DNA from: Paranoxybacillus sp035645275
GTDB lineage: Bacteria > Bacillota > Bacilli > Bacillales > Anoxybacillaceae
Direction of reading: 5' to 3'
DNA length: 64,000 bases
Assembly (NCBI GenBank): GCA_035645275.1
Contig: DASQMX010000004.1
Coordinates: 62,001-126,000, forward strand
Part shown: positions 25,129-33,829 of the stretch, piece after piece
Position numbering within the stretch: the stretch's first letter is position 1
Layout: each line of letters opens with the position of its first letter
Translations under genes and position numbers: made by a program
Notes under the pieces: generated by a model
What the model was told of the DNA's origin: nothing
What the model saw: only the letters and a program-made list of their open reading frames with translations
The model's database searches: none

Positions 25129-25226
25129 GACTGCCCAAGCAGTGTCTAACCTTACACACAATCCATAATATATAGTACTATATATTTATGGTTGTAGGGT
25201 CTGACACTTTGCTTGTAGGTCAGTCT
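25129..25226. repeat. family C element, copy C4, between ald and alr
   Basis: It shows GACTGCCCAAGCAGTGTCTA and AGGGTCTGACACTTTGCTTG plus AGGTCAGTC as facing ends around an AATATATAGTACTATATATT core. It shares the GTCTGACACTTTGCTT block with C6 and C7. It lies 46 bases before the alr start and so lies in the transcribed spacer if ald-alr is one unit. Confidence 0.75.
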
Positions 25227-25271
25227 TCGTATTCGGCTTTTTTTCCAACTAAAACAAAGGGGCAGATCATT

Positions 25272-26426
25272 ATGACGTTTACTCATCATCGCGATACATG
25301 GGTGGAAATTCGTTTAGACGCCATTGAGCATAATGTAAACCAATTTAAAGAAAAGCTAAATACCAATTGCCGCTTTATGGCGGTTGTCAAAGCAGACGGA
25401 TACGGCCATGGAGCAGTGGAAGTGGCGCAGGCGGCCATTAAAGGGGGCGCTGATTATTTAGGTGTTGCTTTTTTAGATGAGGCATTGCAGCTACGAAATG
25501 CCTGCATCACCTCCCCGATTTTAATTCTTGGCTATACCGCTCCCCAGTACGTCGAAACAGCGATTAAACATGATATTACAATGACATTGTTTTCGGAAGA
25601 AGTACTCGATTCGATTATTCAACATGCCACAAAATTAGGCAAACAAGCAAAAGTCCATTTAAAAGTGGATACAGGGATGGGAAGAATTGGCGTACAAACA
25701 AAAGAAGAAGCATTAAAACTCGCCAAGAAAGCGTTATCATCTGACTGGGTTATTCTTGAAGGGATTTTCACTCACTTTGCTGATGCTGATAACCCTGACC
25801 CATCTTATACGAAGCAACAATTTTTTAATTTTATGGAAGTGATTCACTACTTGCGTGATCATGGTATTGAAATCCCGATCAAACATTGTTGTAATAGCGC
25901 GGCAACAATGAACTTCCCGGAGTTCCATCTTGATATGGTTCGTGTCGGCATCAGTCTTTATGGCTTGCTTCCGTCGCCGGATATCGCCCATCAATCATTC
26001 GCTCTCAAACAAGCGTTAACTTTCAAAACGAAAATTGCGGCGTTAAAACAGGTCAAAAGCGGACAGGCCATTAGCTATGGGTGCACATACAAAACAGAGC
26101 GCGAAGCTATCATCGCGACGATTCCTGTCGGTTATGCTGACGGATTATCCCGTTTATTATCTAATCGCGGAACAATGACGGTCCGAAATACAAAAGTGCC
26201 AATTGTCGGCAGAGTGTGCATGGACCAAACAATGCTTGATGTATCAGCCATTCCGGAAGTCAAAGTCGGCGATGAGGTAACGATTTTTGCCGACCAGCAA
26301 ATCGATGAAGTGGCAGAACTGATGGGCACGATTAATTACGAAGTCGTCTGTTTAATCGGCAAACGCGTGCCGCGCGTCTACCGGTATTACAATGAAATCG
26401 TTAAAATTACGAACCTGCTTTCTTAA
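25272..26426 (+). CDS. alr: alanine racemase
   Basis: A PLP enzyme interconverting L- and D-alanine. The 384-residue protein has the Schiff-base lysine K40 in VVKADGYGHGAVEVAQAAIK, the catalytic Tyr region QAISYGCTYKTEREAIIATI near residue 262 with the following PVGYADGLSRL, and GRVCMDQTMLDVS. The ATG at 25272 follows AAAGGGGC; an upstream in-frame codon at 25188 lies within repeat C4 and is rejected. Adjacency to ald suggests a catabolic role feeding D-alanine into Ald. An alternative or added role is lowering the L-alanine germination signal around spores. Confidence 0.95.
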   Translation: MTFTHHRDTWVEIRLDAIEHNVNQFKEKLNTNCRFMAVVKADGYGHGAVEVAQAAIKGGADYLGVAFLDEALQLRNACITSPILILGYTAPQYVETAIKHDITMTLFSEEVLDSIIQHATKLGKQAKVHLKVDTGMGRIGVQTKEEALKLAKKALSSDWVILEGIFTHFADADNPDPSYTKQQFFNFMEVIHYLRDHGIEIPIKHCCNSAATMNFPEFHLDMVRVGISLYGLLPSPDIAHQSFALKQALTFKTKIAALKQVKSGQAISYGCTYKTEREAIIATIPVGYADGLSRLLSNRGTMTVRNTKVPIVGRVCMDQTMLDVSAIPEVKVGDEVTIFADQQIDEVAELMGTINYEVVCLIGKRVPRVYRYYNEIVKITNLLS

Positions 26427-26501
26427 AACTCATTGACAGCCAAATATGAATGGTTTTTGATAGAATAATATAGCAGACGTTTTTCACAGGAGGGAACTTT
26501 T

Positions 26502-27335
26502 ATGACAATGTACAAAGCGTTAACGATTGCTGGCTCCGACAGCAGCGGCGGCGCGGGAATTCAAGCGGACTTAAAAACATTTCAAGAGCGCGGCGTTTAC
26601 GGCATGACCGCATTAACAACGATTGTCGCAATGGATCCACACAACAACTGGTTCCATCAAGTATTTCCGATTGACCTAAAAACGATTGAAGCACAGCTTG
26701 AAACGATTATCGTCGGTGTCGGCATCCACGCTATGAAAACAGGTATGCTTCCAACGACTGATATTATTGAGCTTGCGGCAAGAATGATTGAAAAGCATCA
26801 ACTGACAAATGTCGTTGTTGACCCTGTCATGGTATGTAAAGGTGCCGATGAAGCACTGCATCCGGAAAATACGGTATGTTATCGCGAAGTGCTTGTGCCA
26901 AAAGCAACAGTCGTGACACCAAACTTATTTGAAGCGGCGCAATTAAGTGGACAAGCACCAATTAAAACGATTGAAGAAATGAAAGAAGCGGCGGCAAAAA
27001 TTCACGAGCTCGGCGCAAAATACGTTCTTGTTAAAGGCGGCAGCAAAATTCCGCATGAAAAAGCAGTCGACGTTTTATATGACGGCAAAACGTTTGAAAT
27101 TTTAGAATCAGACCGCATTGACACGACATATACCCACGGTGCTGGCTGCACATATTCCGCAGCAATCACTGCCGAATTAGCAAAAGGAAAGTCGGTAAAA
27201 GAAGCCATTCTTACAGCGAAAGCGTTTATTACTGAAGCGATTCGCCACTCATTCCCGTTAAATCAATATGTCGGACCTACCAATCATGCGGCATATCGTT
27301 TATATAAAGAAAACAAAGAGCTATCAATCAACTAA
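26502..27335 (+). CDS. pdxK: pyridoxine/pyridoxal kinase (ThiD-like)
   Basis: A ribokinase-fold kinase that phosphorylates vitamin B6 vitamers to feed PLP formation. The 277-residue protein has LTIAGSDSSGGAGIQADLKT at the N-terminus, VVDPVMVCKGADEAL near residue 105 and the anion-hole/catalytic motif TTYTHGAGCTYSAAITAELA near residue 208. B. subtilis PdxK (YwdB) is a ThiD paralogue in the same ywd region; synteny favours PdxK over ThiD. GGAGGG precedes the ATG by 7 bases. A strong terminator follows. Confidence 0.88.
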   Translation: MTMYKALTIAGSDSSGGAGIQADLKTFQERGVYGMTALTTIVAMDPHNNWFHQVFPIDLKTIEAQLETIIVGVGIHAMKTGMLPTTDIIELAARMIEKHQLTNVVVDPVMVCKGADEALHPENTVCYREVLVPKATVVTPNLFEAAQLSGQAPIKTIEEMKEAAAKIHELGAKYVLVKGGSKIPHEKAVDVLYDGKTFEILESDRIDTTYTHGAGCTYSAAITAELAKGKSVKEAILTAKAFITEAIRHSFPLNQYVGPTNHAAYRLYKENKELSIN

Positions 27336-27342
27336 AATATAA

Positions 27343-27385
27343 AAAGCCGATTAGACACTACCTGGCGTAGTGAATAATCGGCTTT
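27343..27385. terminator. bidirectional terminator between pdxK and artP
   Basis: AAAGCCGATTA and TAATCGGCTTT form an 11 bp stem, with an inner CACTAC/GTAGTG stem, between convergent genes. Confidence 0.85.
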
Positions 27386-27393
27386 CAGCTTTG

Positions 27394-28116
27394 TTACAAT
27401 ACTTTCGATAAAAACGATTTCGTCCGCTCATGCTTTGGATTATCAAAAATCTCACTCGGCTTTCCTTCCTCGATAATGTAGCCCCCGTCCATAAAAATCA
27501 CGCGGTCGCCGACTTCGCGGGCAAATCCCATTTCGTGAGTGACAACCACCATCGTCATTCCCTCTTGCGCAAGCTGTTTCATCACTGCTAATACTTCACC
27601 GACCATTTCCGGGTCTAAAGCAGAAGTGGGTTCGTCAAACAACATTACTTTTGGTTCCATCGCTAGTGCCCGAGCAATAGCAACGCGCTGAGCTTGACCG
27701 CCTGACAGCGAATCAGGATAAACGTTAGCCTTATCTTGCAATCCCACTTTCGCAAGCAATTCCAACGCTTTCTGTGTTGCTTTTTCTATCGACCACTTTC
27801 GCACTTTTACAGGAGCTAATGTAATATTATCAAGCACTGTCATATGCGGGAATAAATTAAAACGTTGAAACACCATCCCTACTTCCTCGCGCACTTTATT
27901 AATATCCGTATTTTTATCTTTTAAGTTAAAACCATCAATAATCACTTCGCCGTCATCGAAATCCTCAAGAAGATTTAAACAGCGTAAAAACGTTGACTTC
28001 CCTGAACCAGACGGCCCGATAACAACAACAACTTCCCGCTCTTTAATATGAACATCAATCCCTTTTAATACCTCTAAATCACCATACGATTTTTTTAAAT
28101 TTGTTACTTTAATCAT
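27394..28116 (-). CDS. artP: basic amino-acid ABC transporter ATP-binding protein
   Basis: The 240-residue ATPase of a polar amino-acid importer. Walker A is GPSGSGKST near residue 34, the Q-loop segment VGMVFQRFNLFPHMTVLDNI near residue 83, the signature LSGGQAQRVAIARAL near residue 138, Walker B VMLFDEPTSALDPE and the switch His in VVVVTHEMG. It overlaps the permease gene by 4 bases. Together with the binding protein upstream it resembles ArtP of the Geobacillus Art(MP)2 system. Confidence 0.9.
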   Translation of the reverse strand: MIKVTNLKKSYGDLEVLKGIDVHIKEREVVVVIGPSGSGKSTFLRCLNLLEDFDDGEVIIDGFNLKDKNTDINKVREEVGMVFQRFNLFPHMTVLDNITLAPVKVRKWSIEKATQKALELLAKVGLQDKANVYPDSLSGGQAQRVAIARALAMEPKVMLFDEPTSALDPEMVGEVLAVMKQLAQEGMTMVVVTHEMGFAREVGDRVIFMDGGYIIEEGKPSEIFDNPKHERTKSFLSKVL

Positions 28117-28769
28117 TTCGCTGAATACCTACTTTCTAAGTAATGTAGTAACTTACTAAGCGAAAGCGTTAACAATAGATAAATGAGTGCAACGGTTAAA
28201 TACGGCTCCCAAACGCGATAATACTGGCCTTGTGCCGCTCTTCCCCAATACATTAATTCCGGTGCGGCAATAATGGCAGCTAAAGAAGAATCTTTAATTA
28301 AGACAATAAACTCGTTACCAAAAGGCGGAATCATTCGCTTTAATGCTTGAGGCAAAATGATATACGTCATTGTCTGTACATGTGTCATTCCAAGCGAACG
28401 TGCTGCTTCCATTTGTCCCCTGTCAATGGATTGAATACCCGCACGGAAAATTTCCGCAATATAAGCCGCCGCGTTTAAAGATAGTGATACAGCAGCGGAA
28501 ATAATGGGGTTTGGTTGTGGAAAGAGCACCGGCATTAAACCAAAATGAACAAGTAAAATTTGCACAAATAAAGGTGTTCCGCGGAAGAAGTTAATATACC
28601 ATTCAAACGGCAGGCGTACAAGCCGCTTCGATGACATCTTCCCAAGCCCAATCGCTAATCCAAGAATCGAACCTACAATAATTGCAATGATAGATAAACC
28701 AATCGTTAACAAGACACCCTTTAGAAAAAACGGAGCATATGCTGCAATAATATCAAAACGAAAATCCAA
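28113..28769 (-). CDS. artM: basic amino-acid ABC transporter permease
   Basis: A 218-residue HisM/ArtM-type permease with five hydrophobic helices. The EAA loop that contacts the ATPase is QMEAARSLGMTHVQTMTYII near residue 131. It starts with a TTG at 28769 following GAGGAG. One permease gene suggests a homodimeric channel, as in the Geobacillus Art(MP)2 complex. A strong hairpin separates it from the upstream binding-protein gene. Confidence 0.9.
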   Translation of the reverse strand: MDFRFDIIAAYAPFFLKGVLLTIGLSIIAIIVGSILGLAIGLGKMSSKRLVRLPFEWYINFFRGTPLFVQILLVHFGLMPVLFPQPNPIISAAVSLSLNAAAYIAEIFRAGIQSIDRGQMEAARSLGMTHVQTMTYIILPQALKRMIPPFGNEFIVLIKDSSLAAIIAAPELMYWGRAAQGQYYRVWEPYLTVALIYLLLTLSLSKLLHYLESRYSAK

Positions 28770-28788
28770 TTCTCCTCACCCCTATTAC

Positions 28789-28829
28789 AAAAATTGCGTA
28801 ACTATTTATTTGCTAGTTACGCAATTTTT
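28789..28829 (-). terminator. intercistronic hairpin between artJ and artM
   Basis: The arms AAAAATTGCGTAACT and AGTTACGCAATTTTT are perfectly complementary (15 bp) with an 11-base loop. It lies 9 bases after the artJ stop. As a partial terminator it would make artJ mRNA more abundant than artMP mRNA, the common arrangement for binding-protein importers. Confidence 0.8.
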
Positions 28830-28837
28830 AAAACTGT

Positions 28838-29650
28838 TTACTGCTGTTTTAATAAGTTATCTACATTTGGCTCCTTACCGAACCATTTTTTATAAATCTC
28901 TGCATATTTTCCGCTTTCAATAACCTTTTTAATTGCTTTATCAATCTCTGGTTTTAGCTCGCTTCCTTTAGGGAACATTAAACCGTAAAACTCAGACTCG
29001 AAATTTTCCTGATCCTCAATCGTTTTTAATTTTTGATCAGGATTATTTTTAATATATTCAGTCGCAACTACGTTATCAGTAACAACTACTTCTACTCCGC
29101 CATTCATAAGTTCCATAATCGCTACAGCCGTATTTTCAAACTTTTTGATATTTTCACTATTAGCCCCGACAATTTTTTCAGCAGCCGCTTGTCCAGTTGT
29201 ACCATTTTGTACACCAATCACTTTACCTTTTAAATCCAATGCATTTTTAATTGGGGTATCTTCCTTTGCAAGAATCATATGAGTAGATTCAAAGTAAGGA
29301 ATAGAAAAATCATATGTTTGTTTGCGGTCGTCATTAATTGTAATTCCGGAAATCGCCAAATCCACTTCTTTTCCTTGCACTGCCGCAAATAAAGGATCCC
29401 AACCAATATTTTTTAATTCATAGTCAATACCCGCTTCTTTCATGACAGCATCCAAAAAATCGACATCAAAACCAACAATCTCGCCTTTATCCATATACTC
29501 AAACGGAGCAAAGGCAGCCTCTGTTCCTACTACTACTTTTTTCTTCGACTCGCCATTTGTTGAGGAAGTTTCCTCAGCGGATTTTCCACAACCAACTAAC
29601 GCCAAGAGCAAAACAGCAATCAACCCAAAAACAAAGCTCTTTTTCTTCAT
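28838..29650 (-). CDS. artJ: amino-acid-binding lipoprotein, ArtJ-like
   Basis: A 270-residue extracytoplasmic solute-binding lipoprotein. The signal peptide ends in the lipobox ALVGC with the lipidated Cys at residue 21. The mature part has the family 3 signature VVGTEAAFAPFEYMDKGEIV and GFDVDFLDAVM, and ISGITINDDRKQTYDFSIPY near residue 101. It closely resembles the basic amino-acid-binding ArtJ of Geobacillus as I recall it, so lysine, arginine or histidine are likely ligands. Other polar amino acids are possible. Confidence 0.82.
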   Translation of the reverse strand: MKKKSFVFGLIAVLLLALVGCGKSAEETSSTNGESKKKVVVGTEAAFAPFEYMDKGEIVGFDVDFLDAVMKEAGIDYELKNIGWDPLFAAVQGKEVDLAISGITINDDRKQTYDFSIPYFESTHMILAKEDTPIKNALDLKGKVIGVQNGTTGQAAAEKIVGANSENIKKFENTAVAIMELMNGGVEVVVTDNVVATEYIKNNPDQKLKTIEDQENFESEFYGLMFPKGSELKPEIDKAIKKVIESGKYAEIYKKWFGKEPNVDNLLKQQ

Positions 29651-30159
29651 CCTTATTTCTCCCCTTTTTTGTTAGCCATAAGCCATTTTATTTTTTGTAA
29701 AGTATTAATATTAAGACAATTACTATATTATCAACACTTTATTATTTATTCAATATAGTTCATAAAAATAAATTTAGGAAAATTTTGAACATAATAAAAA
29801 TATATAAATAAAAAAGATCTCTTATTACAACTAATAAATATTATAAAACACGAATATTTATTCGATAAAACAATTACTTTATTTTTATATTATATAAATT
29901 TTGGAAATAAAGTTTCTCCCTAAACATTTACGCCATTCAGTTTATGAAATTCCAAATAGTAAGGAATATTTTTGGTTAACACAATAGATTTTAGTGCAAT
30001 ATATATCTTTTTAACTTAAAATATTGTTTTATTCCAAATTTAACCTTGGTGTTATATTACAGAGAAAAAAATATAATTACTATTGCATAAATAGTATTAT
30101 TCCGATATCATTTTATTTGATAATTTTGAAAAGTTGAGCACAACAAAGGGGGTTACACC
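29651..30159. promoter_or_regulatory. AT-rich divergent control region artJ / putP
   Basis: This 509-base gap is strongly AT-rich and contains no gene I can support. It separates divergent artJ and putP and must hold both promoters. The clearest element is the inverted repeat CGAATATTTATTCG at 29851-29864, which resembles an ArgR/AhrC ARG box (TGAAT-N4-ATTCA) with two symmetric changes. That would fit an arginine-responsive importer, but it is only a resemblance. Confidence 0.4.
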
Positions 30160-31617
30160 ATGGATATGGTATTAGTGTCGGTCATGATTTACATGGTAGG
30201 TATGCTTTTAATTGGTTATTGGGCCTATAAGCGTACTTCTGACCTTTCAGATTACATGCTTGGCGGACGTAACTTGGGCCCAGCCGTTACAGCGTTAAGC
30301 GCCGGTGCTTCAGATATGAGTGGTTGGCTCTTAATGGGACTTCCTGGAGCGATGTATGCGCAAGGATTTAGCGCTTCTTGGATTGTTATTGGTTTAACGC
30401 TTGGTGCTTATTTTAACTGGTTATATGTAGCACCGCGTTTACGTGTTTACACAGAAATAGCAAACGATTCGATTACAATTCCAGCATTTTTAGAAAACCG
30501 CTTTAATGACACTTCGAAAGTGTTACGCTTAATTTCCGGTCTCGTTATTATGATTTTCTTTACGTTCTATGTATCCTCTGGTCTTGTATCAGGAGCAGTC
30601 CTATTTAAAAACTCTTTCGGTTTTAGCTATCACACTGGTCTTTGGGTTGTCGCCGGCGTTGTCGTTGCTTATACGCTTTTCGGCGGATTTTTAGCGGTAA
30701 GTTGGACCGACTTCGTGCAAGGTCTCATTATGTTTATCGCCTTAATTCTTGTTCCTGTCGTTACATTGTTCCATACAGGTGGTGTAGGCGACACGGTTTC
30801 AACCATTCGCGACATTGACCCTGCCCTTTTAGATTTCTTTAAAGGAACAAGCTTCCTTGGCATCATTTCGCTTTTTGCATGGGGACTTGGTTATTTCGGA
30901 CAACCTCACATCATTGTCCGCTTTATGGCAATCTCCTCCGTAAAAGAAATGAAAAGCGCTCGCCGCATCGGTATGGGCTGGATGATTTTCTCCATTGTCG
31001 GCGCTATGCTTACAGGATTTTTTGGAATCGCTTACTTTTCGCAAAAAGGTCTTACACTTGAAGACCCAGAAACCGTATTTCTTAAACTTGGTGAGATTTT
31101 ATTCCATCCGCTTATCACTGGTTTCTTGTTGGCAGCGATTTTAGCGGCCATTATGAGTACCATTTCTTCGCAATTGCTCGTAACATCCAGCTCTTTAACA
31201 GAGGACTTATATAAAGTATTATTCCGTCGTTCCGCTTCTGATAAGGAGCTTGTATTGGTAGGACGTCTCTCTGTATTAATTGTATCCATTGTAGCTGCTG
31301 CGCTTGCATTTGAGCAAAACGATACCATCTTAGCGCTTGTCGGCTATGCATGGGCTGGCTTCGGTGCTTCCTTTGGACCAGTCATCTTATTAAGCTTAGG
31401 CTGGAAACGCATGACGAAATGGGGCGCACTTGCGGGGATGATCGCTGGCGCAAGCACCGTTATCATTTGGACACAGTTTGACTATTTAAAAAATCTTTTA
31501 TATGAAATGATTCCAGGCTTCGCCGCAAGCTTAATCGCTATTGTCATCGTCAGCTTATTGACAAAACCATCTGATCAAGTTGTGGAGCAGTTTGATAAAT
31601 TTAAGCAATCTCTATAA
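30160..31617 (+). CDS. putP: sodium/proline symporter (PutP/OpuE type)
   Basis: A 485-residue member of the solute:sodium symporter family with about 13 hydrophobic helices. Typical blocks are SDYMLGGRNLGPAVTALSAG and ASDMSGWLLMGLPGAMY near residues 30-66 (the Na+-binding helix), and WGLGYFGQPHIIVRFMAISS near residue 241. It takes up proline with Na+. B. subtilis has PutP (catabolic) and OpuE (osmoprotective) of equal length; without put catabolic genes nearby the role cannot be decided. AAAGGGGGT precedes the ATG. Confidence 0.88.
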   Translation: MDMVLVSVMIYMVGMLLIGYWAYKRTSDLSDYMLGGRNLGPAVTALSAGASDMSGWLLMGLPGAMYAQGFSASWIVIGLTLGAYFNWLYVAPRLRVYTEIANDSITIPAFLENRFNDTSKVLRLISGLVIMIFFTFYVSSGLVSGAVLFKNSFGFSYHTGLWVVAGVVVAYTLFGGFLAVSWTDFVQGLIMFIALILVPVVTLFHTGGVGDTVSTIRDIDPALLDFFKGTSFLGIISLFAWGLGYFGQPHIIVRFMAISSVKEMKSARRIGMGWMIFSIVGAMLTGFFGIAYFSQKGLTLEDPETVFLKLGEILFHPLITGFLLAAILAAIMSTISSQLLVTSSSLTEDLYKVLFRRSASDKELVLVGRLSVLIVSIVAAALAFEQNDTILALVGYAWAGFGASFGPVILLSLGWKRMTKWGALAGMIAGASTVIIWTQFDYLKNLLYEMIPGFAASLIAIVIVSLLTKPSDQVVEQFDKFKQSL

Positions 31618-31631
31618 TATAAATATTAAGA

Positions 31632-31662
31632 GAAAACCCTTCTCAAAACGAGAAGGGTTTTC
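31632..31662. terminator. bidirectional terminator after putP
   Basis: GAAAACCCTTCTC and GAGAAGGGTTTTC form a 13 bp hairpin just after putP. It also closes the minus-strand remnant that stops at 31666. Confidence 0.88.
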
Positions 31663-31665
31663 CTA

Positions 31666-31815
31666 TTAAATCGGCAATAATTCTACTTCCGTTTTCGCCT
31701 CTAAGTTTTTTATCATTTCATACCAAGCGTCTGATTTATTCGGTAAAACCGCATAATATTTTTTCAAAAATTGTACAACTAAATCTGCCGTACGTATTCC
31801 ATTGTTCTCTCTGCC
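31666..31815 (-). pseudogene. in-frame 49-codon remnant after the amidase stop
   Basis: Directly after the TAA of the carbon-nitrogen hydrolase (31816-31818) the same frame stays open for 49 codons, reading GRENNGIRTADLVVQFLKKY then YAVLPNKSDAWYEMIKNLEA and KTEVELLPI, and stops in front of a strong terminator. It has no start codon with a ribosome site. It looks like real protein sequence, either the 3' end of a longer amidase lost to a nonsense mutation or a remnant of another gene. I do not recognise the family. Confidence 0.45.
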
Positions 31816-32667
31816 TTACTTCCAGTCTGGATATAAATCAATGCGGCGGTCGCGCCATGTCGTTACTGAACCTTTTTCACGCACTTTATACAATAGCGAC
31901 AAGTCTAAGTCGGCTGTCACAATCATGTCGTCATTAATTTCTCCCTCGACTAAAATGCCGCGCGGCGGGAACGGGATGTCGTTTGGCGTAATGACAGCGG
32001 CCTGACCGAAGTTCGCCCGCATGAAGTCCACTGTCGGCAAGGAACCTACTGTGCCGGTTGTGACAATATATACTTGGTTTTCAACCGCGCGGGCATGGCA
32101 GCAATAACGAACGCGATGGAAGCCGTGGCGGTCATCTGTGCATGACGGACAGAAAATAACGTCCGCCCCCTTCGCGCGAACCATGCGGACAATTTCTGGA
32201 AACTCAATGTCGTAACATGTTAATAAACCGATTGTTCCCTTTTCTGTTTCAAACACATTGACGCTCTCGCCCGGAGTAATCCCCCATTCTTTTACTTCCG
32301 TCGGCGTAATATGAAGCTTTGCCTGTTCTTTAATTTGCCCGTCTGGATAAAATAAATGGGCAACGTTATACAATTTTCCTTCCTTGCGAATGACATGAGT
32401 TCCGCCGATAATGTACATCCCTGTTTCTTTCGCCAGCGAAGTAAACAGTTCATAATATTGTTCCGTATAATTTGGCAAATCTTCAATCGTTTGCGCTTGT
32501 TTTTTGCCATTCGGAATCGACATTAATTGCGTTGTCACAAACTCTGGAAATAACACGAAGTCTGCCTCGAATTCTTGTGCTGTTTTCACATAATGCGTCA
32601 CTTGGTCAACAAATTCCTGATAAGAGTGAATCGTATGAAGATGATATTGAACAGCTGATACACGCAT
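31816..32667 (-). CDS. carbon-nitrogen hydrolase (nitrilase superfamily amidase)
   Basis: A 283-residue amidase of the nitrilase superfamily, cytoplasmic. The catalytic triad is E42 in VLFPEFV, K117 in EQAKLHITP and C151 in LLTCYDIEFPE. Substrates in this superfamily are amides or carbamyl amino acids; none can be named here. Related Bacillus proteins exist both alone and fused to an N-terminal GNAT domain; this one lacks such a domain. It follows the ATP-grasp gene on the same strand after a 222-base gap with no gene. Confidence 0.85.
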   Translation of the reverse strand: MRVSAVQYHLHTIHSYQEFVDQVTHYVKTAQEFEADFVLFPEFVTTQLMSIPNGKKQAQTIEDLPNYTEQYYELFTSLAKETGMYIIGGTHVIRKEGKLYNVAHLFYPDGQIKEQAKLHITPTEVKEWGITPGESVNVFETEKGTIGLLTCYDIEFPEIVRMVRAKGADVIFCPSCTDDRHGFHRVRYCCHARAVENQVYIVTTGTVGSLPTVDFMRANFGQAAVITPNDIPFPPRGILVEGEINDDMIVTADLDLSLLYKVREKGSVTTWRDRRIDLYPDWK

Positions 32668-32889
32668 TTGCCTTCACTTCCTTCCTCTCGCTCATAAACA
32701 AGATTATATTACCATAAAATTTACAGCAGGTGGCTTTCGAAATTCTGTAGATCGTTCAGAATTTTCTTATCAAATTACAACAAATGACGTTTCGTCCTAA
32801 GTATCGCAAAACCTATACGACCTCAAAAAAGGTAGATAACACCAAGCGGCGGTACCTACCCAGAAATAGTATTGATCATTCCTCATTAT

Positions 32890-33825
32890 TTATGAAAGTT
32901 TTTGTAATTCCGCTCCCAAAAATTTGGCTATTTCAAGCATTCCGAATTTGCCGGCCCTTGCTTCAGCATCCGAGTTATAGTTCGTATTCGTATTCACATC
33001 GTACGTAAAGATTTCCCCTTCTTTGTTACGTATGAATTCAATACCCGCTATATGAATATGATTGGCTTTCAAAAATTGCTCGTATTTTTCAATAATTGGA
33101 TCGTCAAAGCCTTCAATAATTTCGAATTTTGGTCTTGTTTTTGTTTCACCAACTGGACAGAACAAGTCTCCAATTTGGCAGGCATCAGCTGGACAAAGTT
33201 CAAATCCTTCTGATGTATCTACTCTCACTGCATATAAAAATTTTCCGCCGATAAATTCACAACGGGTAATGTAAGGCTCAGGAGCTTGAATATATTCTTG
33301 AACAAGCGTAATACCATCTACAGAATCTTCAAATAAAGGACTTTGTAAATATTCCTGTAATGCTTCAATCGATTGGAATAATTGGACCCCAAGCCCTTTA
33401 CCGGCACGATTATGCTTTGTAATAAAAGATGGACAGCCTAATTTTTTGGCTGCCGAAACAATTTGTTCTTTACCAACAGCCGCTATTGTTTTTGGCGTAC
33501 GAATACCGTGCACATTTAACGCCATGTATTGGTTTACTTTACTTACTTCTAATCTTAGCGCTCGGCTTCCGTTAAAGACTTTCCGTCCATGCCTTTCAAG
33601 CCAAGCGAGTACAGCTTCCGTTAACTCAGGCGCAAAACGGTGATTACGCGTATGTGAAGATGCACTCATTCGATTGTAAAATATTCCTTGAGGAGGAACT
33701 TCTGATAAATCAACCGTTCCCTCGTTTAAAAACCATTCTTCATAAGGAAGCCCTAATTCATCTAATCTTCTTGTTAAATGAATCGTCCATTCGTTATTTT
33801 CATGAATGATATAAATTTTCCCCAT
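32890..33825 (-). CDS. RimK-like ATP-grasp ligase
   Basis: A 311-residue ATP-grasp enzyme. The fold is visible from GIRTPKTIAAVGKEQIVSAA, the ATP-binding lysine segment FITKHNRAGKGLGVQLFQS near residue 140, and the metal-binding end IAGIEFIRNKEGEIFTYDVN followed by TNTNYN near residue 285. Such enzymes join a carboxylate to an amine via an acyl-phosphate (for example RimK, LysX). The ATG at 33825 has AAAGGGGGT 6 bases upstream and lies 4 bases after the stop of the HAD gene, so the two are translationally coupled. The substrates are unknown. Confidence 0.8.
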   Translation of the reverse strand: MGKIYIIHENNEWTIHLTRRLDELGLPYEEWFLNEGTVDLSEVPPQGIFYNRMSASSHTRNHRFAPELTEAVLAWLERHGRKVFNGSRALRLEVSKVNQYMALNVHGIRTPKTIAAVGKEQIVSAAKKLGCPSFITKHNRAGKGLGVQLFQSIEALQEYLQSPLFEDSVDGITLVQEYIQAPEPYITRCEFIGGKFLYAVRVDTSEGFELCPADACQIGDLFCPVGETKTRPKFEIIEGFDDPIIEKYEQFLKANHIHIAGIEFIRNKEGEIFTYDVNTNTNYNSDAEARAGKFGMLEIAKFLGAELQKLS

Positions 33826-33829
33826 GTTT

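Noticed and set aside
29851..29864. CGAATATTTATTCG as a true ArgR box
   Set aside because: Two symmetric positions differ from the TGAAT half-site and no second box with proper spacing was found, so it was kept only as a resemblance.
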